DNA of 64,000 bases, taken from contig NZ_NJAG01000044.1 in assembly GCF_002872335.1 (NCBI RefSeq), forward strand, positions 106,244-170,243, in the 5' to 3' direction. Origin of the DNA: Siphonobacter sp. BAB-5405. GTDB lineage: Bacteria > Bacteroidota > Bacteroidia > Cytophagales > Spirosomataceae. The notes under the pieces are model-generated. The model made no database searches. It saw only the letters and a program-made list of their open reading frames with translations, and had not been told where the DNA came from. Each line of letters begins with the position of its first letter. Position 1 is the first letter of the stretch. A program made the translations under genes and the position numbers. Below, piece after piece: positions 53,557 to 62,557 of the stretch.

Positions 53557-55931
53557 ATGTGTAAAAGGCTACTATTGCTGCTGGCCTTTCTTGCTTCCTG
53601 GGTGGTGAACGGACAATCCGTTCCCTGGCTATTCAGAGGAAGCGTAAAGGATGAGAAAGGGTCGGTCTTGCCGGGTGCTACGGTAAGCCTGATCGAACTA
53701 AAGAAATACACGACAACCAATTCCGAAGGTCAGTTTGCGTTTTCCACTCTTCCGCCAGGAACGTATCAGGTGCAGGTGACGCACCTTGGCTACCAGTCGT
53801 CGACGCAGGTGGTTCGTTCCGGCAATCGGTCCGTTGTGGAGCTTACGATTACGCTGCGGGAAGAGGCTCGCCAACTTTCGGAAGTGCAGGTAACCGGTAA
53901 AACCGAAACCCAGCAGGCCAAACGGCAACCGATTAAGGCAGAGGTTATTAACACCAGAACGGTACAGGAGCAACCCGCTACGCTGGTTGAACTCATGAAC
54001 CGTTCGGTGGGGATACGTATCCGGCAAACGGGTGGATTGGGCTCCGACGCGGGTTTAATGATGAATGGGTTTCAGGGACGAGCCATCAAGAATTTCAAAG
54101 ACGGCATTCCGATGGATTATCTCGGGGCTGGTTACAATATCTCACTCGTACCCGTCAATATGCTGGAACGGGTAGAAGTATACAAAGGTGTGTTACCGAC
54201 CCATTTAGGAGCCGATGCTCTGGGCGGTGCGGTGAATCTCATAACCAGAAAATCGCTGTATCGGTATGCCGAAGGGTCGTACGAAATCGCTTCATTCAAT
54301 ACTCATCGGCTGTCGTTGAATGCACTGTTTACCGATACCACCCGTCGATTCTTCGTCGGGATCGATGCCTTCCTCAACCGTTCTGATAACAACTATCCGG
54401 TAACGGTCAACGTAACGGATCAGGAAACGGCCACCCAGCGACCCGCTACGGTGCGACTCTTTCATAACCGATTCACGAACTATTACGCTGAAATCTACGG
54501 CGGACTGACCCGTCTACGCTGGGCGGATGAACTGCGAATTGGACTGACGGGCTTCGATATTGATCGGCAGAACCAATACGGTGCCACGATGTCGCAACCC
54601 TTTGGGGCTAGCGTCAGCCGACAGTATTCCGTCTTCCCGACGCTACGCTACCGGAAAACAGTGGGTAAATTCAGCATTGATCAATTCCTGACGGCCAACA
54701 CGATTCACGTTACCCAAACCGATACGGCCCGAGGTACCTACGACTGGTACGGAAACTTCATTTCCAGTCCATCCCGTCAGGGCGAAATTTCCGTTCGGGG
54801 AACGTTGGCAACGCTCGATTTTTCGTACCACACCTCCCGTACCAATCTGGCGTATGCGTTCAACGATCAACACCGACTGGAATTCAATCTCGTTTCGTCT
54901 ACTATGACCCGCGTGGGTCGCGATCCGCTGGGCGTTACGTTTCGGGAGTCAGGGCGGGACGTCCTGACGGAGAAAGCAAACTATAACAAAGCCGTTGCCG
55001 CCCTGGGTCTGGCCTCGACGTTGCGGAATGAGCGTCTATCCAACCAGCTGATTGTCAGGTTTTACCATTACAACACCCACGCGATTGATGCCGATTATTA
55101 CGGAACGGAACAGCCCCGTTCGGCTTCGATCCAACGCTGGGGAATCGCCGAAGCCCTTAAATTTTCATTGACTCCTTCAGCGTTTCTACGGGCATCGGCT
55201 GAACTGGCCACGCGACTCCCGGAACAGGACGAACTCTTCGGTGATGGGAACTTTAACCGCTCTAATTTTCAGCTTCTGCCCGAGCGGAGTACGAACGTCA
55301 ATCTGGGCTTTCGGACCGAAAGAACGGGACGTTATACCCTCGAAGTCAATTCCTTTTACCGAATTACGCACGACCTGATTCTGCGGGTTCCGGTCGATTT
55401 TCTGTTCAGCCAGAACCAGAACGTAACGAACGTACGGGGCCTGGGCGTGGAGTCAGACCTAACCGTTTCTCTGTGGAAATGGCTGCGGGCCAACGGGAAT
55501 TTCACGTATCAGAATTTCCGGCTGTTCGATACCGGCAACCGCATTGCTGAAGGTTCCCGGCTCCGCAATACACCTTACTTCTCTGCCAATCTTGGACTCA
55601 CGGGCACGTGTACGCAGGTGCTGTCCTCACGCGATAAACTCCATCTGTATTACTACTACCTGTTTGTCCGGGAGTATTACCTGGACTACGTACCGAAAGC
55701 ACAGGAGCCAAGCGGATTGCTGGGCCTTTGGGGCAAGGCCCGGTTCGATGCTCCCAATATCATTCCCAATCAGTCGCTCCACACGGTTGGCTTTACCTAT
55801 AACCCCGTCAGCCGCCGGTTTTCGGTGGGAGTTCAGGTTAAAATCTGCTGAATACGCCCGTTTACGACAATTTCCGCATTCAGAATGCGGGCCGCAGTAT
55901 CCATCTGAAAGTAAACTATCTCCTTTATTAA
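53557..55931 (+). CDS. TonB-dependent siderophore-type receptor with C-terminal frameshift
   Basis: A receptor of 764 residues in the uninterrupted frame (53557-55851). Signal peptide, carboxypeptidase-like domain (WLFRGSVKDEKGSVLPGATV, about 25-105), plug (ELMNRSVGIRIRQTGGLGSD, YKGVLPTHLGADALGGAVNL) and barrel. The frame ends abruptly in VQVKIC after an A4 run at 55840-55843. If one A is added, the frame reads NLLNTPVYDNFRIQNAGRS and ends in VNYLLY at 55931, the aromatic end that outer-membrane barrels need, 11 nt before the next gene. Frameshift or sequencing error. Expected role: import of a ferric siderophore. Confidence 0.85.
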
Positions 55932-55941
55932 TCAAGCTTGT

Positions 55942-57147
55942 ATGAAAACGTCTGTTTCCCAGTTTATTCTTTGCTGCCTGACCATCGCCCTGCTCGCGGG
56001 GTGTAGCAAAGACAGTTCTGATAACCCAACGCCAACCCCGACTGCCAACGCAAAATATGTGCTGATGACCGATGTGACCAAGTTTCAGTCACCGGGTTAT
56101 CTGACGGCGTTCACCAGTATACCGACCGGAACCGTAAACCCCATTACGTCGAAAGCCTTGCAAGTCAAATCCGCCTTTGGCTTTCGGGCTTTCGGAAAGT
56201 GGTTTTTCAACCGTAGCAATGCGGCTGGTGACATAGGGCTGCAAAAGTATACCGTAGCCGACGACGGCAGTATTGTCGATGGAGGTTTCATTGCGGGTTC
56301 TACTCAGTACGTGATTGCCACGGAAACCAGCGGCTATTACCTGGACGAAACGCGGGGAACGCTCAAGATCCAAAAGTTCAACCCGACCACCATGCAGCGA
56401 ACCGGGGAGATCGACCTGTCGTCCCTGCAAAAATCCGGGGTGGAATATCAGGTCATTGGCAAGCACACGCTGGCAACGAAGGAAGGTAAACTGTACGCCG
56501 GTATTACCTATGGCACCAAAAAAGCACTGGGTTACGGTGACGATATGTACAACTACATTGCGTTTGCCGTGATTGATATGGCCACGGATAAACTGGATAA
56601 AACGATCAAGTATGAGGGGCTGAAAGGCGTGGGCTGGGGTTCCTCGGCTAATAAGATGTGGAGCATCGGCGATGATGGGGCCCTGTATTTCTACAGCACG
56701 GCACTGGGGACGGGCTTTACTAATTCTTCGGTAATTCGGATCAAGAAAGGCGAAACCGATTTTGATCGTAACTGGATACTGAAAGCCAATGACTTACAAA
56801 ACGGAGCTTCCATTGCTACTGCCTTAATAAAAGGCGGGAAGATCTACCTTGAGTTACCTTCTACTCCGCTGGCGGCTAATTTCTCTAACCTCACCAGCCC
56901 AATTTTTGACTATTACGTAGTCGATATGGCTACGGGCCAGAAAACAAAAATTGAAGGGATGCCGCAGCATGATTACTCCTATGCCAACGATTATGGGATT
57001 ACCGAAATCGATGGAAAAATCTATTGCTGGGTTCGGAATCCAGGCCAGAAAGTGGACGGCTATTACGTACTGGATGGCACCAAGGCGACACAGGTATTCA
57101 ACGTAGCCCACGAGGGCAGCCTCTGGGGCTTTGTGAAATTACAGTAA
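55942..57147 (+). CDS. DUF4374 lipoprotein, iron-locus
   Basis: A 401-residue lipoprotein (lipobox LLAGC, Cys21). The mature protein has a Thr/Pro-rich spacer and then beta-propeller-like repeats, e.g. LMTDVTKFQSPGYLTAFTSI, VIATETSGYYLDETRGTLKI. DUF4374 proteins stand next to siderophore TonB receptors in Bacteroidota and are thought to aid outer-surface iron or siderophore handling. It lies 11 nt after the corrected end of the receptor and before the PepSY gene. Confidence 0.88.
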   Translation: MKTSVSQFILCCLTIALLAGCSKDSSDNPTPTPTANAKYVLMTDVTKFQSPGYLTAFTSIPTGTVNPITSKALQVKSAFGFRAFGKWFFNRSNAAGDIGLQKYTVADDGSIVDGGFIAGSTQYVIATETSGYYLDETRGTLKIQKFNPTTMQRTGEIDLSSLQKSGVEYQVIGKHTLATKEGKLYAGITYGTKKALGYGDDMYNYIAFAVIDMATDKLDKTIKYEGLKGVGWGSSANKMWSIGDDGALYFYSTALGTGFTNSSVIRIKKGETDFDRNWILKANDLQNGASIATALIKGGKIYLELPSTPLAANFSNLTSPIFDYYVVDMATGQKTKIEGMPQHDYSYANDYGITEIDGKIYCWVRNPGQKVDGYYVLDGTKATQVFNVAHEGSLWGFVKLQ

Positions 57148-57161
57148 GTTTTTACTACGAT

Positions 57162-57192
57162 CGGATTTACAGGACTAATTCTGTAAAATCCG
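57162..57192 (+). promoter_or_regulatory. Intercistronic hairpin before the PepSY gene
   Basis: CGGATTTACAG / CTGTAAAATCCG with a one-base bulge, 20 nt upstream of the PepSY ATG and followed by AAATCCGGT and an A-run. It may tune expression between the two genes. Confidence 0.35.
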
Positions 57193-57211
57193 GTAAATCC
57201 GGTCAAAAAAA

Positions 57212-58414
57212 ATGAATCGAACACGTATGAGCACGGCCAAACGGGTAAAAACCTGGTTTCAGATTCACAAGTGGACCAGTCTGATCTGCACGGCTTTTCT
57301 GCTGATGCTATGCGTGACGGGCTTACCTCTGATTTTTCATGAGGAAATTGAGGGGCTGGAACCTAAGCTGGCTCCCACCTTGCCCGCCAATACCCCCAAA
57401 GTAAGCCTGAATAAACTCGTGGAGACCGGGCTGCAAGCCAATCCCAGCAAAGTAATCCGGTTTCTGTACTGGGATGATCACCAGCCGAATACCGTGACGC
57501 TGAGTTTATCCGATTCGCTAACGGCTCCTCCTACTAATTTTAAAACGGTTATTCTGGATGAGCGAACGGGCAAAGTGCTGGAAGAGCCCCATGATCAAGA
57601 GGGTTTCATGTACGTCATGCTTCAACTGCATACCGACATGTTCATGGGGATAGGCGGCAAACTTTTTCTGGGTTTGATGGGCATACTGTTCGTGCTGGCG
57701 ATTGTATCGGGGCTGATGCTCTACGGACCCATTATGAAACGATTTGATTTCGGGATGATTCGTACCGAGAAGTCCTCCCGACTGAAATGGCTGGATTTAC
57801 ACAACCTGCTCGGCGTCGTAACGGTGGCCTGGGCCGTTGTGGTCGGTTTCACGGGCGTCATCAATACCCTCTCGGAAGTGGTGCTGGGTTTATGGCAGGT
57901 AGGCCAACTGGCCGAGATGACCGCTCCCTATAAGAATGCTGCCCCCTTAACGGGCCAACTCAGTTCACTGGATCAGGCCTTCGAGGTTACCCGACGGGCC
58001 GCCCCCGAGATGGAACCGTATCTGGTGGCCTATCCGGGAACGATGTTCTCCAGTAAGCACCACTACGCCGTATTTGCCAAGGGTAAAACACCCCTTACCG
58101 AACGATTGATTAAACCGGCACTGGTTGATGCCAAAACGGGAAAATTAACCGATATGCGGGACATGCCCTGGTTTGTCAATGCCTTGTTTCTTTCGCAACC
58201 GCTCCATTTTGGCGACTACGGCGGACTCCCGCTAAAAATAATCTGGGCACTTTTCGATCTGGTAACCATTGTGGTATTGATCAGCGGTTTGTATTTGTGG
58301 TTTGCTCGCACCAAAGCAACCAAAGCTCAGATTGCCCGCATGGGAGAGTCGAAGGCAAAACAGATCGAGAACGCTGAAATTCTAACCCTTAATTCGCCCC
58401 CAACGGATGACTAA
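57212..58414 (+). CDS. PepSY-associated membrane protein (PiuB-like)
   Basis: A 400-residue inner-membrane protein of the PepSY_TM family. Membrane segments at about 22-42 (WTSLICTAFLLMLCVTGLPL), about 145-170 (LGLMGILFVLAIVSGLMLYG), about 198-215 (LGVVTVAWAVVVGFTGVI) and near 350 (LVTIVVLISGLYLWFA). Soluble PepSY parts occur between. Such proteins are found in TonB-receptor siderophore loci and are proposed to reduce ferric siderophores in the periplasm. The 3' end overlaps the next small gene by 8 nt. Confidence 0.88.
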   Translation: MNRTRMSTAKRVKTWFQIHKWTSLICTAFLLMLCVTGLPLIFHEEIEGLEPKLAPTLPANTPKVSLNKLVETGLQANPSKVIRFLYWDDHQPNTVTLSLSDSLTAPPTNFKTVILDERTGKVLEEPHDQEGFMYVMLQLHTDMFMGIGGKLFLGLMGILFVLAIVSGLMLYGPIMKRFDFGMIRTEKSSRLKWLDLHNLLGVVTVAWAVVVGFTGVINTLSEVVLGLWQVGQLAEMTAPYKNAAPLTGQLSSLDQAFEVTRRAAPEMEPYLVAYPGTMFSSKHHYAVFAKGKTPLTERLIKPALVDAKTGKLTDMRDMPWFVNALFLSQPLHFGDYGGLPLKIIWALFDLVTIVVLISGLYLWFARTKATKAQIARMGESKAKQIENAEILTLNSPPTDD

Positions 58415-58598
58415 TCGATTCTGGCATATCTGGACAATCCCGTTGTTACTGGCTATCATCAGCCTCGGCGGCCTCATTTCCGCCCTGGTCGGTAATAACC
58501 TCTGGGATGCGTTATCCTGGCTGACCCTAAGCGTTCCTTTACTGGTTATTGCCCGGTTTTGGCTGAAGCCGCAAGGCAGTAAGAAAGCCGTGAAGTAG
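58407..58598 (+). CDS. Small membrane protein after PepSY
   Basis: A 63-residue protein with two hydrophobic helices (IWTIPLLLAIISLGGLISAL and WLTLSVPLLVIARFWL) and a basic tail. It overlaps the PepSY gene by 8 nt and is followed by a terminator, so it closes that operon. A similar small protein often follows PepSY genes in siderophore loci; function unknown. Confidence 0.7.
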   Translation: MTNRFWHIWTIPLLLAIISLGGLISALVGNNLWDALSWLTLSVPLLVIARFWLKPQGSKKAVK

Positions 58599-58619
58599 AC
58601 TAATCTGCTCATTCACCTT

Positions 58620-58654
58620 AAAAACGACACGAGTCATACCCGTGTCGTTTTTTC
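58620..58654 (+). terminator. Terminator of the TonB-DUF4374-PepSY operon
   Basis: Stem AAAAACGACACG / CGTGTCGTTTTT with a 9-nt loop and T-tract, 22 nt after the small membrane protein stop. Confidence 0.88.
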
Positions 58655-59030
58655 AATTTTCATGTTGAAAGCAGCCCTGCTTTCGGAGCTACGCCTTATT
58701 AGTCTTTTCGTCGTGCCATTCGCTGGCCGATGACAATTCATTCATGGCATACGTAGTTCCTTTCCTCGGTAATGACTGCTTTGGAACTTATGATCTGGGC
58801 AAACATAAGCTTTCATTCAAATGAACAATAATGGTCCGTTTGAGATGGATTCGTTAAAATTTCGAATAGCTGTTCTATCCAATTCATGCCCCTAACGCTT
58901 TGGGTAAGCAATTGCAGCGTGTCGATATAGCTGGAAACAGTTTACAGTTTTTATGCAACACTGATGCAAATACAACGAATCCTGTGTTTATTTGCAACAC
59001 TATTGCAATTGAGACCGGATCACTCGCCCC
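58655..59030. other. Intergenic region with direct repeats
   Basis: About 375 nt upstream of the ABC operon. No gene recognised. It contains the two TGCAACACT-type repeats at 58954-59008, described separately. Confidence 0.5.
58954..59008 (+). promoter_or_regulatory. Two 16-bp direct repeats upstream of the ABC operon
   Basis: TGCAACACTGATGCAA (58954-58969) and TGCAACACTATTGCAA (58993-59008), starting 39 nt apart, end 22 nt before the permease ATG. Each has inner TGCAA/TGCAA ends. They look like paired regulator sites, near four helical turns apart. Confidence 0.5.
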
Positions 59031-60470
59031 ATGCACCTTCATTATATCAAACTCATTGCCCGCCAGGAATGGAATGCCATTTTTCGGGGCCGGAATACGC
59101 GGATACTGTATTTTTCACTACTGGCCGTTTCGCTACTGGCAATGATTACCGGCTGGCAGTACGTTGGCAAGTTTAACCGACAGCAAGCGACTGCCCATCA
59201 GCAAGTTTATGACCAGTGGATGAGCCAGCCCGATCGACACCCCCACCGGGTGGCCCATTATGGCTATCTGGTTTTTCGCGAAAAATCGCCCCTTAGCTTT
59301 TTTGATTTTGGCCTCGACAGTTACGTCGGCAACGCCGTATTTCTGGAAGCACACCGTCAAAATACAATCAACCTGAGTGAGGCCAGTTTTTCGAATGGTA
59401 TGTTACGATTTGGCGAATTAAGTATGGCTTTGGTTCTACAGTTACTGGTGCCGCTACTCATTATTTTTATCGGCTTTCCAACGATTGCGGGCCTGAAACA
59501 AAACGGTGTGTTAAAAATTCTGCTTTGCCAGCGTGCCTCTTACTTTGACCTTTTGGTTGGCAAAACGGCGGGGCTAACCGCTGCGATCTGGATTTTATTC
59601 TTACCGCTCATCCTGATAAGCCTTTTCGTCGGATCTTTTTTCCTTTCGGGTAAAATAGGTGTAGACAACACATTACGTATATTGATAATCGTTTCTTCTT
59701 ACGCAGTCTATTTCCTGAGTATTGTTCTACTCGTCGTAGGCGTATCGGCGGTGAGCAGGTCGGCCAAGCAGGCACTCATGGCACTGGTTTTTGGCTGGAT
59801 TTTATTCATTATAATCATTCCTAAAAGTGCCCAGACCCTGGGTAGCCGTCTTTACGAGGCCCCCAACAAGATTGCCTTTGAACAGGCCATCGAAGCAGAG
59901 ATGAGTCAGCAAGGCGACAGTCATAACCCCAACGATCCGCATTTTGCCCAATTAAAAGCAGACCTGTTGAAAAAGTATGGCGTCGATTCTGTTCAGGCCC
60001 TGCCGTTAAATTACGGGGCATTCGTCATGAAGGAAAGCGAAACCATTACGTCTACCTTATTCAATAAACATTTTGACCGCCTGATCGGTACTTACCGATC
60101 GCAGAATGCCGTATCCACGGCTTTCGGTTTCGCGGATCCTTTCCTGGCCATCCGTAACCTTTCGATGAATCTTTCCGGTACTGATTTCGACTCCTTTACC
60201 GCTTTTCAGCAGCAAACCGAACGCTACCGTTACGAAAAATCACAACGCCTTAATGAGATTCATTTAACGCAAATCCAGTATAGGAACGATAGTCAGCAAA
60301 AGGTCGGTGCGGATCATTGGCAGCGTATGCCTGATTTCACCTTCCAGCCGCTTTCGATCGCGGCGAACCTGTCGGCGGCGGGTATTAGTCTGGCTGCACT
60401 GGTTTGCTGGGTACTGGCGGGCTTCGGTGCCTTATACTACATTTCCACCAAACGCCATTTTCAGTTATGA
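59031..60470 (+). CDS. ABC-2-type permease (DUF3526-like)
   Basis: A 479-residue membrane protein. Segments: near residues 26-42 (ILYFSLLAVSLLAMITGW), four helices at about 140-255 (LVLQLLVPLLIIFIGFPTI, IWILFLPLILISLFVGSFF, YAVYFLSIVLLVVGVSAV, ALMALVFGWILFIIIIP), and one at the C-terminus (ISLAALVCWVLAGFGALYYI), with large soluble loops between the first pair and before the last. The pattern is that of ABC-2 permeases with DUF3526. It is followed by a homologous permease (ATGA overlap) and an ATPase, making a complete exporter with two distinct permeases. Confidence 0.85.
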   Translation: MHLHYIKLIARQEWNAIFRGRNTRILYFSLLAVSLLAMITGWQYVGKFNRQQATAHQQVYDQWMSQPDRHPHRVAHYGYLVFREKSPLSFFDFGLDSYVGNAVFLEAHRQNTINLSEASFSNGMLRFGELSMALVLQLLVPLLIIFIGFPTIAGLKQNGVLKILLCQRASYFDLLVGKTAGLTAAIWILFLPLILISLFVGSFFLSGKIGVDNTLRILIIVSSYAVYFLSIVLLVVGVSAVSRSAKQALMALVFGWILFIIIIPKSAQTLGSRLYEAPNKIAFEQAIEAEMSQQGDSHNPNDPHFAQLKADLLKKYGVDSVQALPLNYGAFVMKESETITSTLFNKHFDRLIGTYRSQNAVSTAFGFADPFLAIRNLSMNLSGTDFDSFTAFQQQTERYRYEKSQRLNEIHLTQIQYRNDSQQKVGADHWQRMPDFTFQPLSIAANLSAAGISLAALVCWVLAGFGALYYISTKRHFQL

Positions 60471-61858
60471 AACGTTACCGAAGTGTATTGCTCCTGGAAC
60501 TACGGAATTTTTTACGGAGTAAAACGGTACAAATGGGAACGATTGGCGTGCTGGCTTTCGCCTTTTACAGCTTTCTGCACGCGAATCAGGTGATTGATCA
60601 GCAGGAGCAAACCATCACCTCCGTACCTTCCGTGCAAAAAAACCACTTGCAGCAGGTCGTTACGCATGGTACGGGAAAAGTCGCAGGGACTACGGCGTAC
60701 TATCCGTTTTTTTATACCGTCAACCCACCTGCCCCCTGGGCTCGGTTTGCCCTGGGTCAACGTGATATTTATCCGTATACGCTAAAAGTAAAAATGCTTG
60801 CTATTGAAGGGCAACTTTATGATTCAGAACTAACCAATCCGCTTACCCTCCTGGCAGGAAACCTGGATGCTGCTTTCGTGTTTCTGTTCCTGCTTCCCCT
60901 GCTCATCATCGCTTTAACCTACAATGTCATTTCCGAGGAGCAGGAAACGGGCGTCTGGAACATCCTGCACACCTCAACTACCCATGTAGGGCAAACTGTT
61001 GCCGGGAAACTACTGGTGCGGCTGGGGGTACTGCTGTTGCTCACCTTCGCCGTGTTTACGGCGGCTTGCCTTTCGCTGCAACTTCCCTTCACCGGGCCCA
61101 CTTTTCAGCTACTGCTCGTGGTATTGATTTACGTCCTGTTTTGGTTCACCATGGCAGCCCTGATCGTTTCCTTCGGCAAACGCTCTTCCTTCAATGCCAC
61201 TGCGTTGATTTGCGTCTGGATCTTTCTGACAATCCTTCTGCCCGGCATCGCCACTATCGTTGTTAGCAGTAGCGTTCCCGTTCCCGAGGCAAGCGAAACG
61301 GCAATTCGTCAACGGGAAGGCTATCATGCCAAATGGGACCAGCCCAAGAAGGCCACCATGGAAAAGTTCTATGCGGTCTACCCTCAGTATCGCCACTACC
61401 CGATCCCTGACCATACCTTTTCTCCCGGCTGGTACTATGCCATGCAGTTCTCGGGTGATCTGGATTCGAAACACGCATCGGAACAACTTTTCGAGAAATT
61501 AAGCCAAAGACAAAGCCTGTCCGAAACCATGAGCTGGTTTAACCCGGTTATCGCGGCCCAGCAAGCCTTAAATAAAGTAGCCAATACTGATCTGGAAAGT
61601 CACGTACGCTATCTGCAATCGGTGAAAGCCCATCACCGCCAGATTCGGGAATATTTCTATCCGCATATTTTCGAAGACACCCCTACCGAACACCTGGATT
61701 GGGCTGGTTATCCACCTTATCAACCCGTCGGTTATGTGAGCGAATTTCCTGCTGCCGGAATCCTGGCGATCCTGGGGTGGTCTTTCGCTTGTCTGGCACT
61801 GGCCTTCGTTTTGTTTAAAAGAAATTTCCTGACCATTAAAAACTTATCCCATGATTGA
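60467..61858 (+). CDS. ABC-2-type permease, second subunit (DUF3526-like)
   Basis: A 463-residue paralogue of the previous permease; ATG at 60467 (MKRYRSVLLLELRNFLRSKT) overlaps the previous stop codon by 4 nt. Helices at about 150-290 (FVFLFLLPLLIIALTYNVI, LLVRLGVLLLLTFAVFTAA, LLLVVLIYVLFWFTMAALIV, LICVWIFLTILLPGIATIVV) and a final one near 437 (GILAILGWSFACLALAFVLF). It probably pairs with the upstream permease as a heterodimer driven by the ATPase at 61851. Confidence 0.85.
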   Translation: MKRYRSVLLLELRNFLRSKTVQMGTIGVLAFAFYSFLHANQVIDQQEQTITSVPSVQKNHLQQVVTHGTGKVAGTTAYYPFFYTVNPPAPWARFALGQRDIYPYTLKVKMLAIEGQLYDSELTNPLTLLAGNLDAAFVFLFLLPLLIIALTYNVISEEQETGVWNILHTSTTHVGQTVAGKLLVRLGVLLLLTFAVFTAACLSLQLPFTGPTFQLLLVVLIYVLFWFTMAALIVSFGKRSSFNATALICVWIFLTILLPGIATIVVSSSVPVPEASETAIRQREGYHAKWDQPKKATMEKFYAVYPQYRHYPIPDHTFSPGWYYAMQFSGDLDSKHASEQLFEKLSQRQSLSETMSWFNPVIAAQQALNKVANTDLESHVRYLQSVKAHHRQIREYFYPHIFEDTPTEHLDWAGYPPYQPVGYVSEFPAAGILAILGWSFACLALAFVLFKRNFLTIKNLSHD

Positions 61859-62546
61859 AGCGAAAAACCTCACCAAACGATACGGGAACCATACTGCGGT
61901 CAACCAACTGGATTTACTCATTCAGCCGGGTGAGGTTTTTGCATTACTCGGCCAGAATGGAGCCGGAAAAACGACGACCATCAACCTTTTTTTAGGCTTT
62001 ACTGAACCCAGCGAAGGGGTTGCCCTTATCAATGGCCTCTCCGTGGCTGACCAGCCGCAGGAAATTAAACGCTATCTGGCCTACATTCCCGAAACGGTCA
62101 TGCTTTACCCCAACCTGACCGGTATCGAAAATCTGGCGTATTTTTCTTCTCTGGCGGATTTCGCGTATACCCCGGAAGAGCTGGGTTCTCTGCTTTCAGC
62201 GACCGGATTGCAAACCCAGGCTTTCAACCAGCGGCTTTCTGCCTACTCCAAAGGCATGCGGCAAAAGGTAGGCATTGCCATCGCCGTAGCCAAGAAAGCG
62301 AAAGCACTCCTCCTCGATGAGCCGACCAGTGGACTGGACCCGAAGGCTTCCAGTGAATTTTCGGAAATCATACAAACACGGGCCGCCAACGGTACTGCCA
62401 TTTTAATGACCACGCATGACATTTTTCGTGCCAAAGAAGTAGCCAGCCGCATTGGCATCATGAAAGAAGGCGTTCTTCAATCCATCCTTGATGCCGATAC
62501 GATCTCAGCCAACGAGCTGGAAAGTCTTTACCTCAAAACAGTCTAA
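61851..62546 (+). CDS. ABC transporter ATP-binding protein
   Basis: A 231-residue ATPase. Walker A GQNGAGKTTT (about 34-43), Q-loop region LAYIPETVMLYPNLT, signature YSKGMRQKVGIAIA (about 132-145), Walker B ALLLDEPTSGLDPKA, and H-loop MTTHD. Note YSKGM in place of LSGGQ, common in this ABC-2 class. It overlaps the second permease by 8 nt. Together with both permeases it likely exports or moves a lipid, peptide or siderophore-linked compound; proximity to the TonB siderophore receptor suggests iron metabolism. Confidence 0.93.
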   Translation: MIEAKNLTKRYGNHTAVNQLDLLIQPGEVFALLGQNGAGKTTTINLFLGFTEPSEGVALINGLSVADQPQEIKRYLAYIPETVMLYPNLTGIENLAYFSSLADFAYTPEELGSLLSATGLQTQAFNQRLSAYSKGMRQKVGIAIAVAKKAKALLLDEPTSGLDPKASSEFSEIIQTRAANGTAILMTTHDIFRAKEVASRIGIMKEGVLQSILDADTISANELESLYLKTV

Positions 62547-62557
62547 TTACCCCTTGT

